DNA of 64,000 nucleotides from Pseudomonas lactis. GTDB taxonomy: Bacteria; Pseudomonadota; Gammaproteobacteria; Pseudomonadales; Pseudomonadaceae. The notes beneath the pieces are model-generated. The model was not told the DNA's origin. It did not search any database and saw only the letters and a program-made list of their open reading frames with translations. Made by a program: the position numbers and the translations under genes. The stretch is taken from contig NZ_JYLO01000012.1 of assembly GCF_001439845.1 (NCBI RefSeq), forward strand, positions 124,001-188,000, read 5' to 3'. Shown piece after piece: positions 1-8,324 of the stretch (within the stretch, counting starts at the first letter, position 1; each line of letters opens with the position of its first letter).

Positions 1-888
1 ATGCACATGGCCACGGCTGCTTTTGTTGCCACGGCGTTCTTCGTCGGCTCGTCGGCGGCCTGGCATCTGCTGCGCGGCAAGGACAACCCGGCGATCCGCA
101 AAATGCTCTCGATGGCGATGTGGATGGCGCTGATCGTTGCGCCCATCCAGGCAGTGATCGGCGACTTCCATGGCCTTAATACCCTCAAACATCAGCCGGC
201 CAAAATCGCGGCGATTGAAGGCCACTGGGAAAATATCGGCAACGAGCCCACGCCGTTGATCCTGTTCGGCTGGCCGGACATGAAAGCCGAGAAAACCAAA
301 TACGCCGTCGAGATTCCGTACCTGGGCAGCCTGATCCTGACTCACTCCCTGGACAAGCAGGTGCCGGCGCTCAAGGAGTTCCCGCCTGAAGACCGCCCCA
401 ACTCGACCATTGTGTTCTGGTCGTTCCGGGTCATGGTCGGCCTGGGGTTCCTGATGATCTTCACCGGTCTGTTCAGCCTGTGGCTGCGCCGGGGCGACAA
501 GATGTACACGTCCAAGCCGTTCCTGTACCTGGCGTTGTGGATGGGCCCATCTGGCCTGATTGCGATTCTGGCCGGTTGGTTCACCACCGAAATCGGTCGT
601 CAGCCCTGGGTGGTCTACGGGTTGATGCGCACGGCGGATGCCTCCTCCGGGCATAGCCTGACGCAGATGACCATCACCCTGGTGTTGTTCGTGGTGGTGT
701 ACTTCGCGCTGTTCGGCGCGGGCCTGGGCTACATGATGCGCCTAGTGCGCAAAGGCCCTGTAACCCACGACAGTACTGAGCCAGCCCACGGCGGCCCTGG
801 CCAGAAACGCACCCCCGCGCGTCCGTTGTCTGCTGCCGACGATGGCAGTGATAACGACCACGACCACATCCAGCACAAGGGGAATTGA
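1..888 (+). CDS. cioA: Cyanide-insensitive quinol oxidase subunit I (C-terminal part)
   Basis: This is the C-terminal 295 residues of a cytochrome bd-type quinol oxidase subunit I; the reading frame is open at the window edge, so the true start lies upstream. The subunit carries the haems and the quinol-oxidation site and reduces oxygen at the inner membrane. Several membrane helices are visible, as is the family-typical GWFTTEIGRQPW stretch (about residues 191-202 of the visible part). The tail is polar and rich in His and Asp. The stop lies one base before the cioB start, so the two are co-translated. The CioA rather than CydA label rests on the Pseudomonas context and the small third gene downstream. 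Confidence 0.9.
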   Translation: MHMATAAFVATAFFVGSSAAWHLLRGKDNPAIRKMLSMAMWMALIVAPIQAVIGDFHGLNTLKHQPAKIAAIEGHWENIGNEPTPLILFGWPDMKAEKTKYAVEIPYLGSLILTHSLDKQVPALKEFPPEDRPNSTIVFWSFRVMVGLGFLMIFTGLFSLWLRRGDKMYTSKPFLYLALWMGPSGLIAILAGWFTTEIGRQPWVVYGLMRTADASSGHSLTQMTITLVLFVVVYFALFGAGLGYMMRLVRKGPVTHDSTEPAHGGPGQKRTPARPLSAADDGSDNDHDHIQHKGN

Positions 889-889
889 G

Positions 890-1897
890 ATGGGTATTGA
901 TCTTCCGCTGATCTGGGCCGTGATCATCATCTTCGGCATCATGATGTACGTGGTCATGGACGGCTTCGACCTGGGGATCGGCATTCTTTTCCCGTTTATC
1001 CCGGGCAAAGTCGACCGTGACGTGATGATGAACACCGTGGCGCCCGTATGGGACGGCAACGAAACCTGGCTGGTACTTGGCGGCGCGGCGTTGTTCGGCG
1101 CGTTCCCGCTGGCCTATTCGGTGGTGTTGTCGGCGCTGTACCTGCCGCTGATCCTGATGCTGATCGGGCTGATCTTCCGCGGCGTGGCCTTTGAGTTCCG
1201 CTTCAAGGCCAAGGACCACAAGCGTCACCTGTGGGATAAGGCGTTTATTGGCGGCTCGCTGGCGGCGACCTTCTTCCAGGGCGTGGCGCTGGGTGCCTTT
1301 ATCGACGGCATCCCCGTGGTGGACCGCCAGTTCGCCGGCGGCTCACTGGACTGGCTCACGCCGTTCACGATGTTCTGCGGCGTGGCGCTGATCGTGGCGT
1401 ATGCCTTGCTCGGCTGCACCTGGCTGATCATGAAGACCGAAGGCAAGTTGCAGGAGCAGATGCACAACCTGGCGCGGCCTTTGGCGTTTGTAGTGTTGGC
1501 GGTGATCGGCATCGTCAGCATCTGGACGCCGCTGACCCACCCGGAAATCGCCTCGCGCTGGTTTACCCTGCCGAATCTGTTCTGGTTCCTGCCGGTGCCG
1601 ATCCTGGTGCTGGTCACCATGTACGGTTTGATCCGCGCCGTGGCACGTAACGCGCACTACACGCCGTTCTTGCTGACGCTGGTGCTGATTTTCCTCGGCT
1701 ACAGCGGCCTGGGGATCAGCCTGTGGCCGAATATCATCCCGCCGTCCGTGTCGATCTGGGATGCCGCCGCGCCGCCGCAAAGCCAGGGCTTCATGCTGGT
1801 GGGCACGCTGTTCATCATCCCGTTCATCCTGGGCTACACCTTCTGGAGCTACTACGTGTTCCGCGGCAAGGTCACCCACGAAGACGGCTATCACTAG
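890..1897 (+). CDS. cioB: Cyanide-insensitive quinol oxidase subunit II
   Basis: This 335-residue polytopic membrane protein is subunit II of the bd-type oxidase and pairs with CioA. It begins with the family-typical MGIDLPLIW and continues with the YVVMDGFDLGIG segment of the first helix. An upstream in-frame codon at 842 lies inside cioA; I prefer the ATG at 890 because AAGGGG sits just before it and the family begins here. It is followed at 12 bases by the small third subunit gene. Together they form a terminal oxidase that keeps respiration going when cyanide or low oxygen blocks haem-copper oxidases. Confidence 0.93.
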   Translation: MGIDLPLIWAVIIIFGIMMYVVMDGFDLGIGILFPFIPGKVDRDVMMNTVAPVWDGNETWLVLGGAALFGAFPLAYSVVLSALYLPLILMLIGLIFRGVAFEFRFKAKDHKRHLWDKAFIGGSLAATFFQGVALGAFIDGIPVVDRQFAGGSLDWLTPFTMFCGVALIVAYALLGCTWLIMKTEGKLQEQMHNLARPLAFVVLAVIGIVSIWTPLTHPEIASRWFTLPNLFWFLPVPILVLVTMYGLIRAVARNAHYTPFLLTLVLIFLGYSGLGISLWPNIIPPSVSIWDAAAPPQSQGFMLVGTLFIIPFILGYTFWSYYVFRGKVTHEDGYH

Positions 1898-1909
1898 GAG
1901 GGTTGAAAC

Positions 1910-2074
1910 ATGTCTAAACCTTCGTTGCACGAGATTGAACAGGCCGAGAAGCAGCCGTTGTGGCGGCGTCTGGGGTGGCTGGCGATGATCTGGACCGGCA
2001 GCGTGCTGGCCCTGTTCGTGGTGGCCAGCCTGATGCGCATGTTCATGAATGCGGCAGGCCTGAGCACCCACTGA
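1910..2074 (+). CDS. Small oxidase-associated membrane protein, DUF2474 type
   Basis: This 54-residue protein has a polar N-terminus followed by one hydrophobic helix (about residues 20-45). It starts 12 bases after the cioB stop with a GGAGGG ribosome site. DUF2474 proteins are the third, CydX-like members of cioAB operons in Pseudomonas and are thought to stabilise the oxidase. Size, position and topology all fit. The function of this copy is inferred from the operon only. Confidence 0.85.
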   Translation: MSKPSLHEIEQAEKQPLWRRLGWLAMIWTGSVLALFVVASLMRMFMNAAGLSTH

Positions 2075-2090
2075 CACCCATACCAATAAT

Positions 2091-2190
2091 GTAGGAGCGA
2101 GCTTGCTCGCGAAAAACGTCAACGATAACGCGGGGTGCCTGGCGCCCCGCGGTATTCTCAGGTTTTTCGCGAGCAAGCTCGCTCCTACAA
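2091..2190. repeat. REP pair, GAGCGAGCTTGCTCGCGAA family
   Basis: Two inverted copies of the Pseudomonas REP motif (about 2093-2113 and 2166-2187) form a long hairpin with an inner GC-rich stem at 2129-2150. It lies between the convergent ends of the oxidase operon and rlmG. Such doublets are REPIN-like and may also end transcription or protect the mRNA 3' end. Confidence 0.85.
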
Positions 2191-2205
2191 GTAAGCAGGG
2201 GTTTT

Positions 2206-3330
2206 TTATTTTCGCGCTTTGAGGATGACGAACTTGGGTGTGGCGGCTACTTGCTCGACGCCACGGAACAGCCGCGCCAGCTTGCTGTGGTAGCCCAGGT
2301 GACGATTGCCGACGATGTACAAGGCGCCACCGACCACCAGCGCTTCGCGTGCCTGCTGGAACATGCGCCAGGCGAGGAAGTCACCGACCACTTGTTGTTG
2401 GTGGAACGGTGGGTTGCACAGCACCACGTCCAGCGACTGCGGCTCCTGGCCGGCCAGGCCGTCGCCGGCCTGCACGGTGACGTCCCGCTCACCCAAGGCG
2501 GCTTGCCAGTTTTCGGCGGCCGATTGCACCGCCATGTACGACTCATCCACCAAGGTGTAATGCGCGTCGGGGTTGTGCAGGGCGCTGGCAATTGCCAGTA
2601 CGCCGTTGCCGCAGCCCAGGTCCGCCACGCGGGCGCTGCCCAGGTTTTTTGGCAGGTGCGGCAGGAAGGCGCGGGTGCCGATGTCCAGGCCTTCGCGGCA
2701 AAACACGTTGGCGTGGTTACGCAACTCGATGACCGGAGCATCCAGGGTATAGCGGGTCGGGTAGGGCGAGACCGCAGCAGGACGTGCCTCGACGCTCGCG
2801 ATCAACAGCCGCGCCTTTTTGACCGCCAATGAGGCGTGCATGGGGCCGATGTAACGCTCCAGCAATTCGCCAGCAGCCCGTGGCAAATGCTTGACCATTG
2901 CGCCTGCGATCACCTCGGCGCCGGGCGCCAGTTGCCCTTGCAGGCGGATCAGTTGTTCTTCCAGCAACGCCAGGGTTTTCGGCACGCGGATCAATACGCG
3001 ATCGAATGGCCCGGTCGCAAGCTGGCTGGCCGGTATGAAGGGCACGGCATCAAAGGGTTTGCCGTTGCGCATCAGGTTTTTTTCCAGGCCCTGAGCCGCG
3101 AGGAACGAGTCACCGCTGGAGGTCACCTGCACCTGGCCTTGAAGGCTGGCCGCCAGGGCGCCGAAGCTGTCATTGAGGACCAGCACGCGGGTGGCGGCAG
3201 TAGGCTGCTGCGCGGCGAGGTGGCTGAGCAGGTATTCGTCGGCGGCATCGAAGGCTTGCAGCGGATCATTGTGTTGCTCTGGCTGACGAATCAGGTCGAG
3301 CTGGGCGAAAGGGCTGTCAAGCAGGGGCAT
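2206..3330 (-). CDS. rlmG: 23S rRNA (guanine-1835-N2)-methyltransferase
   Basis: This 374-residue enzyme uses S-adenosylmethionine to methylate G1835 of 23S rRNA. It has an N-terminal domain (to about residue 180) and a C-terminal class I methyltransferase domain with the SAM loop VADLGCGNG and the catalytic NPPF motif that marks N2-guanine methyltransferases (RlmG/RsmC type). I chose the ATG at 3330, giving MPLLDSPFAQ, because homologues begin there; the frame is open 26 codons further but that extension is arginine-rich and unlike the family. Confidence 0.92.
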   Translation of the reverse strand: MPLLDSPFAQLDLIRQPEQHNDPLQAFDAADEYLLSHLAAQQPTAATRVLVLNDSFGALAASLQGQVQVTSSGDSFLAAQGLEKNLMRNGKPFDAVPFIPASQLATGPFDRVLIRVPKTLALLEEQLIRLQGQLAPGAEVIAGAMVKHLPRAAGELLERYIGPMHASLAVKKARLLIASVEARPAAVSPYPTRYTLDAPVIELRNHANVFCREGLDIGTRAFLPHLPKNLGSARVADLGCGNGVLAIASALHNPDAHYTLVDESYMAVQSAAENWQAALGERDVTVQAGDGLAGQEPQSLDVVLCNPPFHQQQVVGDFLAWRMFQQAREALVVGGALYIVGNRHLGYHSKLARLFRGVEQVAATPKFVILKARK

Positions 3331-3470
3331 GGCGGGGCAAGGCTCTGGGTAATCGACGGACCGTCTGAGTGAACGGCGGGGCAACCATGGGAAGCGCACC
3401 CTCAACACTCAGAATTGGCCGTAAATGTTACGTTTTTTTCAACGCGATGACATGCGGTGTTTTGCGTAGG

Positions 3471-4181
3471 CTAAAACAGCCCGGCTTTAGCGGCGCGCAG
3501 CACCGCCTGGATCTTGTTGTGCACGCCCAGCTTCTTGAAGGTACTGCTGATATGAAAACCTACCGTGCGTTCGGACAGGCAAAGAATCGCGGCAATCTCG
3601 GAGGCCGTCTTGCCCATCGCGGACCACTTGAGAATTTCCGTTTCCCGGGCGGTCAATTTGCTGGGCGCTTTGATGTCGGGCGCGTCGGCGTACTTCTGCG
3701 CGACGACCGCATGCATCGCATGGCAAAGCCACAACACCTGGCCGGCTTTTTCGTAAAGCTCTTCAGGGCTGACCTCGCCCTTGCTGCGAACCAGGGTCAG
3801 CATGCTGAACACACCTTGGAAATCATGCACGGCTTGGGTCCAGCCTAAATGCACCCCGCATGACTGGGCCAACTCCCACAGCTGGGGCGTGTTGGCAAAG
3901 GTTTTTGGTTCCCAGAGAATGGGCAATACCGAACTTTTGCAGTGGGTTACAACGGGGTCTACATCGAAGTAGTGTGCTTGTTTATAAATGTGGCTCCATT
4001 CGTTTGGATAGTTATTTAATAGAATGGGTTTTGTTTGAGTGTCTTGTGACTGGGAGCTCATCGTAAAAGAGCAATATTCGAAACCCAGCTCATAGGTGTG
4101 GTTAATCACCATCTCAAACACACTGGTGATTTCACTCTCGCCTTCCAGCTTGGGCAGCCGGGTGTTATGCCAATTGACCAT
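3471..4181 (-). CDS. ppoR: Orphan LuxR-type quorum-sensing regulator
   Basis: This 236-residue regulator has an N-terminal autoinducer-binding domain (about 20-160) and a C-terminal LuxR helix-turn-helix with the TARETEILKWSAMGKTASEIA segment. All five pocket residues expected for acyl-homoserine-lactone binding are present with canonical spacing: Trp, Tyr four residues later, Asp-Pro nine after that, and Trp fifteen after the Asp. The start at 4181 is supported by a GGAGAG site and by the family length. No luxI synthase gene is visible within 64 kb. Gene order (rlmG, this gene, fpr, mscL) matches the ppoR locus of P. putida as I recall it, so the symbol is by synteny. Confidence 0.8.
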   Translation of the reverse strand: MVNWHNTRLPKLEGESEITSVFEMVINHTYELGFEYCSFTMSSQSQDTQTKPILLNNYPNEWSHIYKQAHYFDVDPVVTHCKSSVLPILWEPKTFANTPQLWELAQSCGVHLGWTQAVHDFQGVFSMLTLVRSKGEVSPEELYEKAGQVLWLCHAMHAVVAQKYADAPDIKAPSKLTARETEILKWSAMGKTASEIAAILCLSERTVGFHISSTFKKLGVHNKIQAVLRAAKAGLF

Positions 4182-4628
4182 CGGTGACTCTCCATAGGTT
4201 TCTGTGTGACTTGGGTACGTCCTGATCTCCCAATGCAACTCGAAAACAAGTGTAGGGGAAGTCCTACAACTGAGTCTGAAAAATATTTTACTTACAGGGT
4301 TTGTTTCGCTCGCCGGCTTTGTACAAGACTTTGGGCTTTGTATAAGAGCGCTTGGCAGCGGCTTTTTTTTCAATATTTTTAATGTCTTAAAAACAGTATC
4401 AAAATGATGTCGTTGTAAGTGCCGTTTCATCTAGTGAGGTGTTCGGGGTGCATTAATAGCCAAATAATTAGTTCCAGTGAGGCGCTCATGGTTTAGCCCC
4501 TGGCTGGCTCAAAAAACGTGCGCGCCAGCTGCGCGAGCCTTCAGCGATTGCAAAGCCAGTACCAATCATCGGTGTTTGCGCGGTCTGTTTTGAGGGACAC
4601 TAACGGCCTGTGCAAAACGGAGCCCCCC
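4182..4628. promoter_or_regulatory. Divergent ppoR/fpr intergenic region
   Basis: This 447-base region separates the divergent ppoR and fpr genes and must hold both promoters. The half near ppoR (4240-4440) is clearly AT-richer than its surroundings. I found no convincing lux-box dyad and no obvious small gene. Confidence 0.45.
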
Positions 4629-5405
4629 ATGACGGCCAGTGCTGAGAAATTTACCCGCCAGACCCTGCTCGATGTGCAATCGCTGACCCCCAGCCTGTTC
4701 ACCTTGCGCACCACCCGCGATGCCGGTTTTCGTTTTACCGCCGGCCAGTTTGTGCGCCTGGGCGTTACCAAGGCGGATGGCAGCACCGTCTGGCGTGCCT
4801 ATTCCATCGTGTCTTCGCCGTTTGACGAGCATCTGGATTTCTTTTCCATCGTGGTCCCCGGCGGTGAGTTCACCAGTGAACTGAGCCGCCTGAAGGTGGG
4901 CGATACCTTGCTGGTAGAGCGCCAGGCCACGGGTTTTCTGACCCTTAACCGCTTTGTCGACGGGCGCGACCTGTGGTTGCTGGGAACCGGTACGGGCATT
5001 GCGCCGTTCCTGTCGATCCTGCAGGACTTCGAAGCCTGGGAAAAATTCGAGCGCATCATCCTGGTGTACAGCGCCCGGGAAGCCAAGGAACTGGCCTACC
5101 AGTCGCTGATCAACACACTGGGTGAGCGTGAGTACCTGGCCGATTACGCCCACAAGCTCACCTACATTCCCATCGTCACCCGCGAGCTGCATCCGGGCGC
5201 GTTGAACGGGCGTATTACGGCCCTGATCGAAAATGGCGAATTGGAGCGGGCCGCCTGCGTGGAGCTGACGGCGCAGGATTCGCGCGTACTGATTTGCGGC
5301 AACCCGCAGATGGTCGATGACACGCGCCAGTTGCTCAAGCAGCGGGACATGCAACTGAGCCTGAGCCGACGGCCTGGCCAGGTGGCGGTAGAAAACTACT
5401 GGTAG
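4629..5405 (+). CDS. fpr: Ferredoxin/flavodoxin-NADP+ reductase
   Basis: This 258-residue flavoenzyme moves electrons between NADPH and ferredoxin or flavodoxin. The FAD-binding motif RAYSIVSSP is near residue 58, the NADP-binding GTGTGIAPF near residue 122, and the C-terminus ends in an aromatic residue (ENYW) as in the E. coli-type subclass. The start at 4629 gives the family length; the frame is open 37 codons upstream but that part is not family-like. It is divergent from ppoR and convergent with mscL, with a shared terminator. Pseudomonas usually has a second fpr elsewhere. Confidence 0.9.
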   Translation: MTASAEKFTRQTLLDVQSLTPSLFTLRTTRDAGFRFTAGQFVRLGVTKADGSTVWRAYSIVSSPFDEHLDFFSIVVPGGEFTSELSRLKVGDTLLVERQATGFLTLNRFVDGRDLWLLGTGTGIAPFLSILQDFEAWEKFERIILVYSAREAKELAYQSLINTLGEREYLADYAHKLTYIPIVTRELHPGALNGRITALIENGELERAACVELTAQDSRVLICGNPQMVDDTRQLLKQRDMQLSLSRRPGQVAVENYW

Positions 5406-5437
5406 AAAAAAGGCGCCTTGCGAGGCGCCTTTTTTGC
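5406..5437. terminator. Bidirectional terminator between fpr and mscL
   Basis: The hairpin AGGCGCCT-TGCG-AGGCGCCT is flanked by an A-tract on the left and a T-tract on the right, so it can end transcription of both convergent genes. Confidence 0.9.
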
Positions 5438-5446
5438 ATCCGCAGG

Positions 5447-5863
5447 TTAAAGCGGCTTGTTGTTCTGTGCCTTGAGCAGATCGCGGATCTCGCCCAGCAG
5501 CACTTCTTCCTTGCTCGGCGTCGGCGGCAGGCTTGGGGCCACGGCCTCTTCGCGCTTCAGACGGTTGATCGCCTTCACGCCCATGAAGATTGCAAACGCG
5601 ACGATCACAAAGTCGATGATGCTCTGGATGAACTTGCCGTACGCCAGCACAACCGCGGGGACATCGCCCTGTGCTGCCTTGAGCGTGATGGCCAGATCGG
5701 CAAAGTCCACACCACCGATCAGCAGGCCGATGGGAGGCATTATCACGTCGCCTACAAATGAGGAAACAATCTTGCCGAAGGCAGCACCGATGATGATACC
5801 GACGGCCATGTCGACCACATTACCTTTGACCGCGAAGGCCTTGAACTCACTGATCACGCCCAT
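5447..5863 (-). CDS. mscL: Large-conductance mechanosensitive channel
   Basis: This 138-residue protein is the MscL channel, which opens under membrane tension during osmotic downshock. It shows the N-terminal amphipathic helix, first membrane helix with the VDMAVGIIIGAAFGKIV signature, a periplasmic loop, second helix (about 75-98) and a charged C-terminal bundle. Length and start match the family. It is read towards fpr and shares its terminator. Confidence 0.97.
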   Translation of the reverse strand: MGVISEFKAFAVKGNVVDMAVGIIIGAAFGKIVSSFVGDVIMPPIGLLIGGVDFADLAITLKAAQGDVPAVVLAYGKFIQSIIDFVIVAFAIFMGVKAINRLKREEAVAPSLPPTPSKEEVLLGEIRDLLKAQNNKPL

Positions 5864-6150
5864 AGGTTATTCCTTGTTACAGTTGAGGAGGGTGGAGGTC
5901 AGTGTAATTCAGTCGAACAGCGCTTGCTCGACACAACTGTTAACACTGTCGGTTTTTATCGACACATTAAATCGCAAATAGTTTGCAAAGTGCCATCAAT
6001 CGCGCGCGAATTACCGGCTATTTCAGCGAGTTACCAGATTTTTTTCTTAATCGGGCCTGTGGTGTTTTTCTATTTATCTTCTGACTCGCAGGTCACTAGC
6101 CTCTGGCAAGCACAACTGAATGTGCATTAAAAAAACCAGAGGAAACCTCG

Positions 6151-7692
6151 ATGAACACTCCAATCAGCTGCAGGCCCGTGTCGGCGCGCCACGCGCTGGC
6201 CCTGGTGACCGCCAGCCTGCTTTCCCTCTCTGTGCAAGCCGCCAACCTGACCCGCGATAACGGGGCCAACGTCGGTGATAACCAGAACTCCCAGACCGCC
6301 GGCGCCAACGGCCCGGTGCTGCTGCAGGACGTGCAACTGATCCAGAAGCTGCAGCGCTTCGACCGCGAACGCATCCCGGAGCGCGTGGTTCACGCACGCG
6401 GCACGGGCGCCCATGGCACCTTCACCGTGACCGACAACCTCAGCGACCTGACCAAGGCCAAGGTATTCGCCGCCGGTGAAACCACGCCGGTGTTCGTGCG
6501 CTTCTCGGCTGTGGTGCATGGCAACCACTCCCCGGAAACCCTGCGCGACCCACGAGGCTTCGCCACCAAGTTCTATACCGCCGAAGGTAACTGGGACCTG
6601 GTCGGTAATAACTTCCCCACGTTCTTTATTCGCGATGCCATCAAGTTCCCGGACATGGTCCATGCCTTTAAACCGGACCCGCGCACTAACCTGGACGATG
6701 ACTCGCGTCGTTTCGACTTCTTCTCCCATGTTCCAGAGTCCACTCGTACACTGACCGAGTTGTACTCGGACTCCGGCACCCCAGCCAGTTACCGTGAAAT
6801 GGACGGCAATGGCGTACATGCCTACAAGTTGATTAATGCCAAAGGCGAAGTGCACTACGTCAAGTTCCACTGGAAGAGCCAGCAGGGCATCAAGAACCTT
6901 GATCCCAAGCAAGTTACTGAGGTGCAGGGGCGCGACTACAGTCATATGACCAACGACCTGGTCACGCACATCAACAAAGGCGACTTCCCTAAGTGGGACT
7001 TGTATGTGCAGGTGCTCAAGCCTGAAGACCTGGCCAAGTTTGATTTCGACCCACTGGATGCCACCAAAATCTGGCCGAATGTGCCCGAGCGCAAAGTCGG
7101 GCAAATGGTGCTGAACCGCAACCCGGCCAATGTGTTCCAGGAAACCGAACAAGTGGCGATGGCCCCGGCCAACCTGGTACCGGGTATCGAGCCGTCGGAA
7201 GACCGCTTGCTGCAAGGCCGGGTGTTCTCCTACGCCGATACGCAGATGTACCGCCTGGGCGCGAACGCCCTGCAACTGCCGATCAACGCTCCACGGGTCA
7301 CCGTCAACAACGGCAACCAGGACGGCGCGATGAACTTCGGCAAGACCACCACCGGCGTGAACTACCAGCCAAGCCGGCTGTTGCCACGCGAAGAGCCGCA
7401 AACCGCGCGCTACAGCCAGTCGCCGCTGTCGGGCAGCACCCAGCAGGCGAAGATCCAGCGCGAGCAGAACTTCAAACAGGCCGGTGACCTGTACCGTTCC
7501 TACACCAAGAAAGAGCGCGAGGACTTGATCAACAACTTCGGCGGCTCATTGGCCACCACCGATGACGAGAGCAAGCACATCATCCTGTCGTTCCTCTACA
7601 AGGCGGATCCGGAATACGGCACCGGCGTGGCCAAGGTCGCCAAGGGCGATCTGGCTCGCGTGAAAGCGCTGGCGGAAAAACTGACTGACTGA
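6151..7692 (+). CDS. katB: Periplasmic haem catalase
   Basis: This 513-residue clade-3-type catalase breaks down hydrogen peroxide. It has an N-terminal signal peptide ending near SVQA-A (about residue 30), so it should be exported. The catalytic His is in RVVHARGTGAHG (His81), the Asn in GNNFPTFF (about 154), and the haem-ligand Tyr in the RVFSYADTQ segment (about 370). A strong AGAGGAAAC ribosome site precedes the ATG. Neighbouring ankB matches the katB-ankB pair of P. aeruginosa, which is induced by peroxide through OxyR; I see no clear OxyR site in the 287-base upstream region. Confidence 0.93.
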   Translation: MNTPISCRPVSARHALALVTASLLSLSVQAANLTRDNGANVGDNQNSQTAGANGPVLLQDVQLIQKLQRFDRERIPERVVHARGTGAHGTFTVTDNLSDLTKAKVFAAGETTPVFVRFSAVVHGNHSPETLRDPRGFATKFYTAEGNWDLVGNNFPTFFIRDAIKFPDMVHAFKPDPRTNLDDDSRRFDFFSHVPESTRTLTELYSDSGTPASYREMDGNGVHAYKLINAKGEVHYVKFHWKSQQGIKNLDPKQVTEVQGRDYSHMTNDLVTHINKGDFPKWDLYVQVLKPEDLAKFDFDPLDATKIWPNVPERKVGQMVLNRNPANVFQETEQVAMAPANLVPGIEPSEDRLLQGRVFSYADTQMYRLGANALQLPINAPRVTVNNGNQDGAMNFGKTTTGVNYQPSRLLPREEPQTARYSQSPLSGSTQQAKIQREQNFKQAGDLYRSYTKKEREDLINNFGGSLATTDDESKHIILSFLYKADPEYGTGVAKVAKGDLARVKALAEKLTD

Positions 7693-7704
7693 TTCGTTGG
7701 TTGC

Positions 7705-7730
7705 GGTCGGCGCCTTCACGGGCGTCGACC
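7705..7730 (+). promoter_or_regulatory. Intercistronic hairpin between katB and ankB
   Basis: A 10-base-pair stem (one G-T pair) with a 6-base loop lies between katB and ankB and is followed by only three T residues. It could partly terminate or stabilise katB mRNA and so set the katB:ankB ratio. Pairing is read directly; the role is inferred. Confidence 0.55.
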
Positions 7731-7749
7731 TTTGGCAGGAGAACACCCT

Positions 7750-8289
7750 ATGCGCATCTCTATCGGTTTACTGATGGCCATGCTGGCCTTCGCTGCCCAT
7801 GCCGAGTCCCCCGACCCGGTGGCGCTCAAGGCGCAGTTGCAGGACTACTATTTCGACGCCGCCCGTCGTGGCGACCTCGACATGCTCAACACCTTCATTG
7901 AGTCCGGCTACGGTCTCAATACCCAGGACGACAAGGGCTACACCGCGTTGATCCTGGCTGCCTATCACGGCCAGGGCCCGTATGTGGAGCGTCTGCTCGA
8001 TGCCGGCGCCGACGCCTGTGTGCAGGATCAACGCGGCAACACAGCGTTGATGGGCGCCATCTTCAAAGGCGAGCTGAAAATCGCCCAGCGCCTGTTGGCC
8101 ACCGACTGTAACCCTGACCAACGCAACGGCGCAGGGCAGACCGCCGCCATGTACGCCGGGCTGTTCAAACGTGTCGAGTTGCTGGGGGCGCTGCAAGCCA
8201 AAGGCGCCGACCTGAACGCCGAAGACCCCGTCGGTAACAGCGCTTCACGTTTGGCTAATGGCGAAATCCGGACCCCAGCGTCGCGCTGA
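7750..8289 (+). CDS. ankB: Periplasmic ankyrin-repeat protein, catalase partner
   Basis: This 179-residue protein has a signal peptide (cleavage near residue 18, AAHA) followed by about four ankyrin repeats, seen in phrases such as DDKGYTALILAAYHG and DQRGNTALMGA. In P. aeruginosa, AnkB is needed for full KatB activity, perhaps by forming a protective lattice with it. The ATG at 7750 follows a GGCAGGAGA site. It lies directly downstream of katB, in the same order as there. Confidence 0.9.
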   Translation: MRISIGLLMAMLAFAAHAESPDPVALKAQLQDYYFDAARRGDLDMLNTFIESGYGLNTQDDKGYTALILAAYHGQGPYVERLLDAGADACVQDQRGNTALMGAIFKGELKIAQRLLATDCNPDQRNGAGQTAAMYAGLFKRVELLGALQAKGADLNAEDPVGNSASRLANGEIRTPASR

Positions 8290-8324
8290 GCTATCATCGC
8301 GGTTTTTCGGTTGGAGGTTCTCAT

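Noticed and set aside
2091..2190. Repeats considered as CRISPR
   Set aside because: The copies are inverted pairs scattered singly at gene ends, with no regular spacers; they are REP elements.
3471..4181. Plant-signal-responsive (OryR/PsoR-type) LuxR solo
   Set aside because: Those proteins replace the pocket Trp and Tyr; both are canonical here.
5864..6150. OxyR-binding site upstream of katB
   Set aside because: ATAG/CTAT-like tetramers occur but not with the required repeated N7 spacing.
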